In this document: in pieces, positions 25,230-37,413 of the stretch
How the letters are laid out: each line of letters starts with the position of its first letter
Position numbering within the stretch: the first letter of the stretch is position 1
Source of the DNA: Limnanthes douglasii subsp. nivea
Taxonomy: Eukaryota; Streptophyta; Magnoliopsida; Brassicales; Limnanthaceae
Length of the DNA: 64,000 nt
Assembly (NCBI GenBank): GCA_036936605.1
Contig: JAUPFV010000005.1
Coordinates: forward strand, 56,192,742-56,256,741
Reading direction: 5' to 3'
Notes under the pieces: generated by a model
The model's input: only the letters and a program-made list of their open reading frames with translations
Databases searched by the model: none
Told to the model about the DNA's origin: nothing
Position numbers and translations under genes: made by a program

Positions 25230-25622
25230 TGATGAATTCATATAATTCTTAGTTATTAATATTGTTAAAATTATGTTCGTATGGGAGTATCTTTAGAGAG
25301 AAATGCTGAATCAGTAGAGAGAAATAGACCAAAATAATAGATATAACAATTATTCACTAATCAATGGAACATTTTTCCCAAAAAGGGAATGTCTTTTATA
25401 TAGTACATGAAGTAGGTTTTGAATTTACATATTTAGCATCTCATATGTGGATCTTCTCATCTCACTTCTTTACTATTTATAAACAAGTTTACTAGTTATT
25501 ACATACGATCCACTCAACCTTTATGTTTGCTTCAGTTTAGTCTTTGACATTTAATCACATCCATTTAAACTTTTATTCATCATATTAAAGCTTATTCTTC
25601 ACCATTTTTTCTCCTCTTATGA
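25230..25622 (-). repeat. 3' LTR of the gypsy element
   Basis: It is about 393 bp and ends in TG...(T)GA on the plus strand, against TG...CA in its partner. Shared words with the other LTR include TTCTTAGTTATTAAT, GGGAATGTCTTTTATATAGT, TTTACTATTTATAAACAAGT and TTCATCATATTAAAG. A TATA-like TTTTATATAGTACATGA lies in the middle. Next to its inner edge the minus strand has a purine-rich run (ACTGAGGGGATAC, about 25624-25636) that can serve as polypurine tract. Confidence 0.9.
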
Positions 25623-25866
25623 GTATCCCCTCAGTCCTTGCGAATATACTTGAGAAAGGACTGATTTGTAGAGATAAACCTTTCTACTTCCTGAGCCCTC
25701 TCAGATTTTTCTTCCTCTGGATTTTCTTGTAGGTAGGCTCTCCAACGCTACCTTTGGTCGAATTACTTCTCTGTAGGCTTAAATTATTTTTATGGGATCC
25801 TCATATTATTGCTTTCTTGGCTCCCATCAGATTATTACTCTTCTCATACTTTCTTAGACCCGTAAA

Positions 25867-28490
25867 ATGAGTTGTTTTCCCAACAGATCTTCCTCGGATA
25901 TTCCTTCCAGCGGTGTACCTAGCGTGATATTTTTGCAGCACTCCCTAGATTACTCTTGCTTTAAACCTTCATCGGACAACTTGGTCACTCGTATTTCTTG
26001 GGCAGATCTTTTCACAAAGCTTAATCGAATTAATATTTACCGTAGGTGCTTCTTCAGATTCATAACATTACCATTAGTAATGATGACCTCATTCTCGCCC
26101 ATCATTCAATTTAATTGGAATGTGCTCTTCTATCTGTTAATGTGTCATGTAATATTTTAGACTAATGACATCATTTCTGACCACGTGTCGGTTACTTCCT
26201 AACACATGCCAACATGACTTCTAGAATTGTTTGTGAAGAAAACAACATGTCAAAGATATTTTGACACTTCCCAAGACTTATACGCGTCGAGTCATCACTT
26301 AAAGTCGTTGCTTATCGAAAAAGACTCTTCAACTTATTTGGGCCCTCACACCCTTAGAAGCTTATACCCCTCTATAATTCCTGCCTTCATTCATAGATTC
26401 ACGTTTGCGCATATTTACTAAGCTCAACAAAGTTAGGAAAATCTTGTTTTAGAGAGATAAATAACTTCTCCAACTAAAATCTTTTCCAGACCTTTCATGC
26501 CTAAAGAGTTTGTAGATCTTGAAAGATAAAACAACTTTGGAGGCGGTTCAATATCTCAAACAGGGCTGAAGAACGGAGATCTGCCAACATCAGAGAGCTC
26601 CTCACTCCTTTAGAAATTTTTCAAATAACATTTTGCGATAATTTCTCTCCTCTCATGACGCGCTTTTATATGTCAAGAGCTTCAGGTAGCCATTCTTTAT
26701 CTATTCTACTTACTATTCACCCCCTATCGGTCAATTTTATTTTGAACATAATAAAGGTGACCTTTCCACTTCCAAAGATGTTTACAAATTGTTTCCATTT
26801 CTTCTGATCGGTGGTGATAAAGAGAAACTTGCTAAAACAAGTAAAGAAGATCGGTCTAAAAGAAAGAAATCTCTAGAGCCAACTAAATGGTCCAATAAAA
26901 TTAAAATCGCACTTTCTGTTACAATCCCCCAAATAACTCCACAAAGTACCCCTCAAACTACCCCTGAGGTTAGTCCTCAAAAGCCCATTTCAAGGAATAT
27001 TCGACCATGTAAATTCTTGAAGTCCATTCTAGAAATTCAAGAGAAATGTCTGGTTGGCGAGTCAGATAGTGATCAAGGGATAAATGACATGATTCCAGTA
27101 GAAGCTCAGCCTATTCAGGATATGCCGGCATTAAACCCCTATCTAGACCTTCTATACCAGGTCGAGAATCTTCTTCTCCTCCCCTTGATATTATGACCAC
27201 TTCTACTACTCACCAATGAGTAACTTCTAAGGTGAAGAAGAGCAAGAAAAAGAAGAAACATACTTCAAATTTGCCTTCGAATATAGAAGATATCTTAAGA
27301 AATAATCTTCACGAAGCTGAGGCTAAACACTTGTTCATACTCTATAAGATAAATTACAAGTATTTCCACCAGTCCGAGGAGGTGAAAATAAAGGAATTTG
27401 TGGGAGATTCTTGACAACATTACAATTTGGCTCCCTACTATTGGAGAAACACCAATGTTTGTTCATGATCACGAACTGATTCTCTATATAAAAATCATGA
27501 ACTAAGGTCTTCTCCTTCCTCTTGACCCTGTAGAATATTTTCATCTGATTGAACTTTTCCTGTCCCAAGCTGGCCCCAACATGTGGTATACCCTCATGGC
27601 GTGCATTATGGCTTCTATGATCGCTTAGATTGGATTCTCAAGGGAGGAGATTATTGGACTCTCAGGTGTGGCTAAGAACTCTCACTATCTTTTTTATTCT
27701 CTAGGTTTTGGAAGACAATATAAAGTTGTGAAGGATTTCTTAGAAGCTGATAAAAAATAGATACAATAATTCATTTTTGTTTTTGGGCGGTGGGAGACCG
27801 GGTTGGAGCATTCCGAGTAAATGCCCCATCAGTTGAATTTAAAATAGATCGGGCGAGGTATTTATGTCCATACTTATTTTATCTTGTTTGTTCAAGTCAT
27901 TCAATCTAAAACATTTTCTTGTGGACAGCTATGAAGGGGATTGTCAAACCGTTTGTGGACCAATTTAAATCCACGAATAAAATATTTACACAATTGAGCT
28001 TCTGGACAGGTACCAACTGGAACTATAAGTTCCATAGATGTTTCACTCCCTCGAATTTGGTTAGAAAGCATCTTTGAAGGTGTGATCCATGTTAAGTGAA
28101 ACCACTGAAGTAATTTATGGTATCCCTCTTGGAAGACGCAGTATTTAAGCGTTTAGAAGGCTTGCACAACCTTGTTTATATTCCCACAAGAGTTAGGGCT
28201 CTTAGTCATCAGGATGCTGAAAAATTTGATGATAAGGAGAATAATACCAATGGTGACGATGATTCGGAGGCTGAAATCCGGGAAGGTTAAAAAACTGAAG
28301 TCCGAGAAGAATAACAAGTTGAAACCCGAGAAGAACAACATGTTGATAATAACCGTTAATCTGTAGTTTAAGGGAGACCAGTATGAGTTTCTTTGGAGGA
28401 TAAATTTACTTCCAGCGACTCAGAAAGTTCTTCATCTGGCTCTGGTTCCTCTGAAGATAGTAAAGAAGTTGTCGCTTCTGAATAAAATTA
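25867..28490 (+). pseudogene. Antisense-ORF region of the gypsy element
   Basis: Between integrase and the 3' LTR the longest sensible frames run opposite to the pol genes. 25867-26160 starts MSCFPNRSSSDIPSSG. 26789-27196 encodes a Lys-rich then Pro/Thr-rich stretch (KEDRSKRKKS, then ITPQSTPQTTPEVSPQ). Further pieces run to about 28490 and end in an acidic, Ser-rich tail (SDSESSSSGSGSSEDSK-like). Tat-lineage gypsy elements are known to carry such antisense ORFs of uncertain role in this position. The frame is broken repeatedly. I assign no function. Confidence 0.5.
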
Positions 28491-28659
28491 AGGTTTATTA
28501 TTTTTCGTATTGAATTTAATCTTTTTGTGTAACTTCTGCTTACTAATCATATTTTGGTGCCCCTGGTTTCACTTTTGTTGAACTTTCGTGTTTGTACAAC
28601 ATACTTTGTATTGTGAAAGTTCTTAATAAGGAATTTTTTCGGTTATGTATTATCCCTTA

Positions 28660-29160
28660 CTCCAAAAAAAATTCATGTGAAAATACTTTATACCTGTCTT
28701 TTGTAAAACACTCATACTTTTCACCCAAACCTTTTCATATGAAAACATTATTATATCTAAAAAATACTCATATTGTTTCCAAACCTTTTCATATGAAAAT
28801 GTTTTACACTTATATTTTTCAAATAAACTCAGATTATTTTTCCAAAGTTTTTTCACATGAAAATGTTTTACCCTTAACTTTTGTTAAAGATACTCACATT
28901 CTTCTTCCAAAGTTTTTCACATGAAAAAGAAAATTGTTGACCAACATTTCTTGGTAGACCCTAGTAATTCAAAAAGATGAACATTATATTCCAACATTCC
29001 TTGGGAGATCTTTCTTGTTAAAAAAAAGAATATTATAGTCCAAAGGCTTTTCATTGTAAGGCTTTTCTAGTTCAAAATGATGGACATTATCATCCAACAT
29101 TATTTGTAAGACCTCTCCATTTCAAAAGGATGAACATTGTAGAAGTTATTTTAAGGTGGC
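28660..29160. repeat. Two tandem arrays in the gypsy 3' region
   Basis: From about 28670 to 28935, units of 55-65 bp are marked by 'CCAAA(C/G)(C/T)TTTTCA(T/C)ATGAAAA'. Five copies are seen, at about 28672, 28726, 28782, 28843 and 28908. From about 28940 to 29135 a second array has units of about 65 bp marked by 'CCAACATT(C/T)CTTGG(T/G)AGA' and 'TTCAAAA(A/G)GATGAACATTAT'. Such arrays are typical of the 3' untranslated region of Tat-lineage elements. Confidence 0.8.
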
Positions 29161-29592
29161 AAATAAATATTATATATAAGTCGGCTATTAGGACACCTTA
29201 TTAAAAACCTTCGTGCACCGCTAGGGTAGGAAAGAGTATGCCACTGATACTTGCATAAGTTCTTAATAAATATTTACAAATTTACATATTCATTCTAAAT
29301 ATAACTTGAAATGTTCAATATTCCATGGGTGAAGAAGATCCCTTCATTCCTTATATTTGAGTCGATATGTTCCCAGCTTGACTTTTTTCGTTACCGTGTA
29401 TGAATCTTCCTAATTAGGAGCTAACTTACCAAACCGTATTTATTTTGTATGAAAATATACCTTCCTAAAAAATATATCCCCTTATTTGAATTCTCGTCTT
29501 TTGACCTTTGAATCATATCGAATTATCATCAAAGTCTAACAGTGTAGAGAATTCTGTTGTGCCATTCTTCTTTTTTCTTCTACCAAATCTAA

Positions 29593-30160
29593 CTATGTGC
29601 GCTTTCCTTTATCATTTTTCTCATCGGAGTATTCGTTGAGCCTATACGAGGGGATAATTATCTCGGACGGAACCACTGTATCCATTCCATAAACCAGCCC
29701 GATCAGTGATTCTTGTGTTGTGGTCCAAGAAGTGGTTATGTAAGCCCATAAAACTTCTTGTAGATAACCCCACCACTTTCCATCCTTACCTTCCAAGTTC
29801 TTTTTTAGGCCATCCAAAACTGTTTGATTGGTAACCTCGACTTGGCCATTCACTTGGAGATGGAAATGTCTCGAGAAGCACTGCTATATTCCTTTAGAAG
29901 TACAAAAGGCTTTCATTTATTTGTTATCAAATTGTGGTCCATTGTCCATCATTATTTTCCTCGGAACCCCAAAACGATAAGAGATATGGGAAACAATAAA
30001 TTTGATCACATTCTTAGCTTTTGTTCATGCTAATGGTTCAACTTCCACCCACTTAGAAAAATAATCCACTGCGACGATTATCGTATGTCGTCCTCCTGAT
30101 GCCATTGGTAATGGTCTTACTAAGTCAATACCCATCGGTCAAATGGTAGTGATTCAGATA
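29593..30160 (-). pseudogene. Gypsy integrase remnant
   Basis: The minus strand reads GIDLVRPLPMASGG and IIVAVDYFSKWVEVEPLA (first catalytic Asp), then FGVPRKIMMDNGPQFDNK (second Asp in DNGPQFD), then NGQVEVTNQTVLDGLKK (catalytic Glu), KWWGYLQEVLWAY and SLIGLVYGMDTVVPSEI. This is the DDE core and following region of a Ty3/gypsy integrase, which inserts the cDNA into the genome. The frame is broken between these motifs. The open piece 29853-29593 covers the last part. Confidence 0.85.
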
Positions 30161-30630
30161 TTGACTTAAGAGGCAGACTTGGTGCATGGATTGTGTTACC
30201 AAATATCTGGCAGGTGTCACTTTTCTGAACTAATTCCTTGGCATCCAAGGAGAGTGTAAGCTAAGAATATCCTTCAAGAAGAACTCTTTGTATCAGCGTT
30301 TTGTACCCGCAATGCATTGATCCTTTCCCAGCATGTACCTTTGATGGTATCATCTGCGATTCATTCTCTCATTAACATCAAAATAAAGGCCGACTAAAAG
30401 ATATTTTATATAGTATATCTTCGAGGATAACATAACCGTATGCCTTAAATCGTATTCTTTTAGCCATCACCTTTTCAATTGGTAATACATCGTTCACCAA
30501 AAAATCTTTAATCTCACTCCTCTAATCTTTTGTCGTGCTTGTAGAAATTTGGAAAGCTTCAACAAACCCTTCAACTACTTCGGAACCCCCTTAATATAGA
30601 AGGATTTTTTTGTGTAATAATCTAAGGGTA

Positions 30631-31134
30631 CTACTCAGAATAAGAAAACGTTTCCAAAAAATCAGGTACTGAATTTCCAACCATATGAACATGTTGGTAC
30701 CTGATGCCTTTAAAAGCCAATGTTAAAGCCGTCAACGCCCTCAAATACTTCACTAATGGAAAACATGTTCGTACGATGATAGAGTGTAACTGAAAATAAG
30801 GTCTCATTTTTCGCGCAGCAGTGACTAATGCAAGGGCTAATTTTTCTAACATTAAATACCGCTTCTCAGCATGTAGAAGACTTTTGATCACATAATATAC
30901 TGGTCTTAAAGAGTTATCTTCCTCTTAGATTAAAACAACTCTTACAACATAATTTGATACTACCAAGTAGACATATAACTCTTCTCCCGAATTTGGCTTT
31001 TTCAAGAATTCTGGCGAAGAAATATACTCTTTGATATGATGAAAAACCTCTGAGCATTCTTGGGTCCAGAGAAAACAATTTTCTATTCTTAGCACCTGGA
31101 AAAAAGGAGCATACTTATCCGAATATTGTGACAT
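30631..31134 (-). pseudogene. Gypsy RNase H remnant
   Basis: 31134-30925 encodes the RT-RNase H connection and the RNase H start (FLWTQECSEVFHHIKEYIS, then ELYVYLVVSNYVVRVVLI). In active copies the connection is followed by a LYVSVS..AVSAVL-type motif. 30891-30631 continues with SLLHAEKRYLMLEKLALALV (catalytic Glu context), PYFQLHSIIVRT and YLRALTA. A stop lies between the two frames. The domain would degrade the RNA strand during reverse transcription. Confidence 0.8.
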
Positions 31135-31199
31135 GAATATGTGCTGCCAATCTTCTTATTAGGATTTGTACCTCTTTGATCGTTTTAGGTGGTGCCATA

Positions 31200-31620
31200 G
31201 TGCTAGGGCCTTTAGCTATACCGGAACAGCTTCTATGACACGCTCATTGATTATATACCCTAGGAACTTTCCGGATCTTACCCCGAATGTAAATTTTTAT
31301 GGATTCAACTTTAAATTTATCTTTGTCAATTTAGAAAAAGTTTCTTCTAAGTCTTCCAAATGGTTCTCATCCATTGCACTCTTGACTAACATGTCATCGA
31401 TATACACTTCAACGTTTCTCCCAATTTGAGTCTCAAAAGATTTATTTACTAAGCGCTGGTAAGTTGCTCCAACATTCTTCAACCCAAACGACATTAACTT
31501 ATAACAATGTAAACCTCTTCCGGTGATGAAAGTAGTACTCTCCTGATCGTTTGGGTCCATTCGAATCAGATTATATTCGACTTAAGCATCCATGAAAGAG
31601 AGTAGTCAAATTCTGGAGGT
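31200..31620 (-). pseudogene. Gypsy reverse transcriptase remnant
   Basis: The open piece 31560-31297 reads MDPNDQESTTFITGRGLHCY, then MSFGLKNVGATYQRLVNKSF and VEVYIDDMLVKSA, with the intact YIDD catalytic box and EDLEETFSKLTKINLKLNP after it. This is the palm region of a Ty3/gypsy RT. The fingers lie upstream (31900-31600) in broken frames (VCVDFTDLNK-like wording near 31690). The catalytic box is intact even though flanking frames are broken. Confidence 0.9.
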
Positions 31621-32128
31621 GGAATCAACTATATGATCAATTCTTGGTACAAGAAAAGTATCTTTGTGACAAGATTTGTTTAGATCAGTGAAATCCACAC
31701 ACATTTTCCATTTTCCATTCTTCTCCTTTACTAGGACCGGATTAGTAGTCTATAAAGAATATTGTAACTCACGTATGTGACCCACTTTAATCAAATGATC
31801 TACCTCTGTCATAATAGCTTCACACTTTTCTTGAGAAAAGATCTTCTCTTTTGGATTATTGGATAAATACTACTTTGTACTACCAACTTATGAAAAATAA
31901 TATCTACAGGGTCCCCCATGATATCCTCTGTACACCATGCATAGTGTTGTGCCGTTTTTTAGGCTTTTAACCAGAGAAAAAACATGGTACTAGAAACTTT
32001 CGACTGGGACCATGAGTCCAGAGGCTTCCCTTGGATCATCTACGGGATCGTACCCTTGAGGGAAGCCCCCACTAATTTCTATTCTTTCTTCGATTCACCC
32101 TATTGATCTGTTTAAAGGCTAAAACTAT

Positions 32129-32560
32129 TCAATAACACTCTCTTGCCATCTTTGGACTACTTCTAACTGTTCCTACATTGATTCCCATAACATATTTTAA
32201 ACATTGATAAACGGTTGGCGATAAATCATGCATTTTACACAACCAAAACCTTCCAAAGATAGCATTATAAGATGTCATGGAATCTACCACAATGAACAAG
32301 ATTGTGACTACCTTCTTGAACGGTCCCCAAACCATCTCGACTCTCCCCTCGAATTATCCTACTACCTCAGGTGTAGCCCAAGTAAATCCTACTATCATCC
32401 GTTTCGATCGTAGAATTGTCGGTGGATTTTTTATCTGGCTATAAATAGTCATTAACATAATGTTGGCCGAGCTGCCAAAATCGATCAGAATTTTTCGTAT
32501 CTCGTTTCCAACTATCTCTGCTACGATAATACCGGATCGTCATGTAGACCAGCTACATCT
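32129..32560 (-). pseudogene. Gypsy aspartic protease remnant
   Basis: At about 32520-32420 the minus strand reads EIRKILIDFGSSANIM, the protease active-site loop. Phe stands next to the catalytic Asp where this branch usually has Gly. At 32335-32129 it reads TSYNAIFGRFWLCKMHDLSPTVYQCLKYV and ends in ARECY, matching the C-terminal part of Tat-lineage proteases (SAYNAILGRPWLH..., YHQCLKF). Stops separate the parts. Confidence 0.8.
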
Positions 32561-33550
32561 TACATATCATCATCTTCAAAACAGAGTATTGGAGATGGAC
32601 TTCTATACAAATGTGGTGAAACGCATGCTTCCAATTGAGTTTCTAGACTACCAATATGTCTCGTGCAAGAATAATTTGATATTTCTGCAACAATATCTCC
32701 TCCAAAAATTGTTAGTGATTGAAAAAATGCACATAATTTACTAACCTTTCCTCTCACTATCGGCTATTCCACTATATTTATGTTGTTTCTGCCCGGTTTT
32801 CGATCTAAGTACTCAATGGAGGTATCGAACGCATCAATAAATTCTTCATCAACTGTTTTTGATATTATTAAACATCATCTTTTTTTGGACCAACTTATTT
32901 CTTTGTTGAAACTGAAGAATTCTGCTTCACAAATGCAGTCAACTTCCCATTTTCAATCAAGTATTATATCTCTTTTTTCAATGCCACACAATCCTTCGTA
33001 TCGTGCCCGATATCCTCGTAATACCGAAAATATTTATTTTTTCTGTTCTCCCTTGGAGTGTGCATTGGAAATGGTTTTCAAAAATATAAGTGCAGACGTG
33101 TTTTCACAGAGATAGTCGCCACAAACTCAGTCAATTCGGCAAAATAAGCGGGTCAGATCCATTTGTTTGACATGGGTCAGACATATTGATGAACGTTTAC
33201 CACTGGTGCATATTCTTTCACTCTTGAAGGTGCATGACTTTTAACTTGAACAAGTGCTTGAGGTCAGACCATATTTACCGGTTGTGATACTTGTTGTCCG
33301 ATATTTATTGGTGGTGAATTTCTTTTAATCATTCTTGGATCTTAGTATAATTGATTCGGATTGAACTGTAACATTGACTCTAACTCTAATGCCCTCGTCT
33401 CTTCTATCAAAATTATTTATTCTATCTGGTCTAGTGATCTAAACGTCATAGCTTGTGTTTCAGCAGCATTATCCTTTATTACCCAAGGGAGCAGACCCAT
33501 TCAAAAATCAGCTAGAGTCACTTTGTCCTCACAGAATTCCATGTCTGTTT

Positions 33551-33862
33551 TTACTTGGATAAAATGTTTTGTATATATTTGAAATTTTCCCCCATATTTT
33601 GCCCGCAATAGATTATCGTATCTCTATTCCCATAGAAACTTTTGCTTCCCAAAAAATGATGGCAAAACACGCTCCTAGACATGTCAAAATTATTGATACA
33701 AACTTGAGGCAAACAATTATACCATTTTGATGAAGCATTCTTGAAAGTTTGAGAAAATGTCCTACACAACAGTTTATTATCATCATTGTAAGTAATCATG
33801 AAATTTTTGAAATTTTCCAGCTTAGATATATCACACCACTTCGGAAGATGACTAGAAAACAT
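33551..33862 (-). pseudogene. Gypsy gag remnant
   Basis: A 103-codon open piece contains MFSSHLPKWCDISKLENFKN, LLCRTFSQTFKNASSKWYNCLP and FDMSRSVFCHHFLGSKSF. This fits the retrotransposon gag capsid pattern (L.R.F...L...A..WY..L), in the expected place upstream of the protease. More gag-like but broken sequence runs up to about 34600, including Arg/Lys/Glu-rich pieces. Confidence 0.75.
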
Positions 33863-34691
33863 TTCCGGGGAGAATGGAGATGATCTTCAATTATGACCCA
33901 CCTTATACGCACTTCCCCATGGACCTTCATTCACTATTGCATATAAACCTTAATCGGATGGAAATATCAATTGATTACTCACACGGTACTCATGGTTATG
34001 GATACCAGACTGAATTTGGATACAAGGAGTTATATGTTCTCGTCGAGTTACATTCACACCTTTATCGGGCTCTTTAGACTTTTTTTTATTTCTATGATCT
34101 TACTTTCCCTTCCTCGAACCCTTTGCTCTCTGAGCAGCTCGATGAGCATCTCTATGTATCCTCGAATCTCTTTTCTCGTAATTTTTTTATGTCGAGTATC
34201 ATTTTCTGAGGAAAAAGATTCATCGGAGCTATAAGACAAATATTCATTGGATTATGTTGACTCGTAGCGTTGTCCATATCTTGCTCTTCTTTTAGAAGAA
34301 TTACAACTTTTTCTTTGACGCTTCTCCTCAGACCGAGAAACATTTTGCATTTGGTATGCTTCTATTGTCCGTTCTCGTCGGACCTTGGACTTGATTCTTC
34401 GGGAATTGATTATCGCTTTCTTTTCTGCGTTTTGAACCTCTCAATATCTTCCAATAATTATTTCGTCAGGCTACCAAGACAGATTCTTTAAGTAGCTCTT
34501 CAGCATATCGATCGTTATTTTTTCCTTCGTTTGTTACTTGTTCCTCGATTATGAGATCCCCAGATGAATCTCCAATCACATGGGTTTCTGATCAGCATCT
34601 AGCTCTCCACAGACTTCTGTCTCCATTGCTCTTACAATGTTTTTAGATTAATATTATGGTTTTGGGACAACGATTCCGAGTACAAATGGCC

Positions 34692-34709
34692 TTCCCACAA
34701 ATGACGCCA
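34692..34709 (-). promoter_or_regulatory. Primer-binding site of the gypsy element
   Basis: One base inside the 5' LTR, the minus strand reads TGGCGTCATTTGTGGGAA. It is close to TGGCGCCGTCTGTGGGAA, the tRNA primer-binding sequence usual in Tat-branch gypsy elements. It fixes the inner LTR edge and the minus-strand orientation. Confidence 0.82.
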
Positions 34710-34710
34710 C

Positions 34711-35088
34711 TGGTAAATTCAAATATTTCTTAGTTATTAATCCTATTAAAACTATGTTCGTATGAGAGATACTGAATCAGTAGAGAGAGAAAAAGATCAA
34801 AATAATAAACGTAACAATCATTCATTAATCATTGGACCCTTTCTCTAAAAAGGGAATGTCTTTTATATAGTACATGAGGTAGGTTTCAAATTTACATATT
34901 TACCCTCTCATAAGTGGTCTTCTCATCTCATTCTTTACTATTTATAAACAAGTTCACTAGTTATCACATATGACCCCCTCAACCATTATATTTTCTTTAG
35001 GTTAGTGCTTGACATTTAATCACATCAATTTAAACCTTTTATTCATCATATTAAAGTTCGTTTTTCACCATATTTTTTCCCCTTATCA
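34711..35088 (-). repeat. 5' LTR of the gypsy element
   Basis: It is about 378 bp, TG...CA on the plus strand, and homologous to 25230-25622. Outer neighbour GTTGG (35089-35093) is the target duplication. Confidence 0.9.
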
Positions 35089-35093
35089 GTTGG

Positions 35094-35990
35094 TATATTT
35101 GGTATCACACTTATACTTTATAACTTTTATTATATTTTTTGAAACTGAAGTGGTTTGGTCTACTTTATTTGTGTGACATTTGTTTTAAATTTTTATTTAC
35201 ACTTTTTTAGATTTGTTTTCCACCAACTTGTATCATTGAAACTATAATTTTTAGGTTTGGTTATGGGGTTTTATTGTTATTGCATATATATGATATTTTT
35301 CAGCTAAAATGTTATTTTATTTTTGTTGTATAAATTTAAAAAGATTTAACTATAACAAATCGAATTTTGTAAATTTTCACATATTTAATTTTATGTCTTC
35401 TGTCTGAATATACATTTGATTATGTATGGACATCGATTTTACTATTTATTATTATTTTCATTATATATATGGCAATCGCGAAACTTTATTTATTAATTGC
35501 AAAAGATACACAGAAAATAGGGCTTGAAACAATTCATTTATTTTCTAAGCCCAAGTCCTAAAGTAAAGCTATGCCCAACGGATTAAAACTCGCTTATACT
35601 CACAATTACTCAGAACAATTCACAAATCATCACGAAAGTCATCATGAAAGCAGCTCAATTCCTTCGAAATTCAATACCCTCTGAAACTGATACTTATCAT
35701 CACCATCTTGAAGAAATTAGCATATAAAGAAGGACGCAGACATAGATAATCAAGAGAGAGGGAGAAACTAAGTCCACCAGCTTGAAAACAGAGGTATGTA
35801 GGTTTCTTGGAGGAATTAACAGAGGTACATGCCTCTAAAAAAAGCAGTAATCCGATTCATGGATTGCAACATGCAAAGACGATCAGACTTCGAGCTCACA
35901 AAAATTCCTCTTCATGCAGCACCAGACTCTTCAACAGAGCATAGCGAAGAAGAGGCCACCAACGAGCCAATTCGAACCAGCAATGGAAAA
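35094..35990. other. Non-coding stretch between gypsy element and LINE
   Basis: It probably holds the 3' remainder of the plus-strand LINE just after 35093, and the 3' untranslated tail of the minus-strand LINE from about 35990 down to roughly 35500. No ORF is supported and the junction between the two was not found. Confidence 0.4.
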
Positions 35991-35997
35991 GCCCCAA

Positions 35998-37043
35998 TTA
36001 AACCCTAAATCGGCTTGAAGGAAGGCAACCAATCAACTGCATGCAATCAATACTATCGATATAACCCAAACCAAGTCCTTCAAGAAAGACGATCGATAAC
36101 AGTTCATTAGGAGTAGAATTTTGGATGAATTCCTGAGTCTCATTACAGGAAAACATCCACTTCGCTATCCAGTCCGATGCTTGGTTCTGGATATGCGAGA
36201 TATGCTTAAACGACATCTTGGAGTGGAAGATTTTTTTGTAAATGTCGATGAGCGGCTCAGTATTCTAGTATTCATACTCTTTCGAGACCATGTTGACGAG
36301 CAGAAAGCTATCTGTTTCGACGTCAACATTCACCCAGCCTCTTCTGTAGCAAATCAGAAGACCTTCCATAAGGACACGAGTTTCAGCAAGCAGAGGATTC
36401 ATCCTGCCAAATTTAAATCCAGACCCAGTAACAATGTCCCCCTCACTGTTTCTGACAATGACGCCTCCAATCGTTTCACCGGTGTGCGAGTAAGCCTCGT
36501 TTACATTCGGCTTGAGTCGATCACTCTCAGGGGCCTTCATTTGAAGTAAGTTATTTTTTTCTTTCTGGACTCAATCGACTGACATCCCAAACTGATTCCT
36601 GCATTTAAGGAATTTGACCAGTGTTTACTGGTCAGGAAGTTAGAGTAGTCAATTCCTCTAATAACTTTAATTATCTTATCTATAGTATTTTGAACAGAAT
36701 CGTGGAAGCCTTTAAATTTGGGAGAGTTTCTACTCTTCCAAATGTACCAATAGATTATTTGAGGCACCATCTGAGTGATATGGAAATTATTGTTAGAGTG
36801 CCAAAACCACACTCTAATAATATGAGTGACAGTCATATAACACCATATTCTGATGTTAAATAAGAAACTGAAATAGTTCCAAATTTTCCAGGAATAGCAA
36901 CACTTCACAAAGAGATGATTCTTCTCTTCAGAACTGTTGCAGAACTGACACTTAGACACAATTACTAAATGTCTACGTCGTAAAACATCATTTGTGGAAA
37001 TAAAGTTATTAATAAGCTTCCAGCATAAAAAAGAATACTTCAT
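35998..37043 (-). pseudogene. LINE zinc-binding RVT C-terminus and RNase H
   Basis: 37043-36537 includes LINNFISTNDVLRRRHLVIV, SKCQFCNSSEEKNHLFVKCC (a CxxC...HxxxxC zinc-binding pattern) and WKIWNYF. 36540-35998 is RNase H: GETIGGVIVRNSEGDIVTG, AETRVLMEGLLICY (Glu), VNVDVETDSFLLVNMV (Asp), then a TAG at 36265-36267 (probably former Trp TGG), and after it in the same frame SFKHISHIQNQASDWIAKW and FLEGLGLGYI. Apart from that stop the RNase H frame is intact. Confidence 0.85.
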
Positions 37044-37413
37044 GGGGATTTTAATGCTCCAAATTTTCTGAAAAAGGCTAGAGTTATTATGCTTTATCCT
37101 AATTATATCCCAAGTTAATTTGGTATTGAATTTGAGATTAGTCGAAAGCTTCCAATTGATAATGTCTTATTTGTCAGTAATTTTGAGACTTTTAATCTGG
37201 TTTATTTTGTCACAGGAAAGAAAAGAATTGAGGCAAGCATAATCCCACTAGTTGTCCTTCCAAAAGGTCTTCACAGGAGCTTCAATGTACCAGTTATTTA
37301 TAGCAAAGGGAGTCCCATCATGCGAGTTATCGAGCCAGAAATCGACGTTACCCTTTCCCAACAGCCAACTGATGTTGGAATCAACAAGGTGTCTAATTTC
37401 AGTAAGTCTTTTT

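Larger units (their letters stand above)
25225..35093 (-). mobile_element. Ty3/gypsy LTR retrotransposon, Tat-like, complete but decayed
   Basis: LTRs at 25230-25622 and 34711-35088 flank gag, protease, RT, RNase H and integrase remnants in that order on the minus strand. The protease-RT-RNase H-integrase order defines Ty3/gypsy. A perfect 5-bp target duplication GTTGG lies at 25225-25229 and 35089-35093. The primer-binding site, the tandem arrays and the opposite-strand reading frames between integrase and the 3' LTR all fit the Tat/Retand/Ogre branch. The two LTRs differ by many substitutions and small indels, and every ORF is interrupted, so it is an old insertion. It sits in the decayed plus-strand LINE. 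Confidence 0.9.

Noticed and set aside
28153..28366. 62-64-codon ORFs on both strands in the gypsy 3' region
   Set aside because: Low-complexity Lys/Leu-rich frames within the decayed antisense-ORF region; not separate genes.
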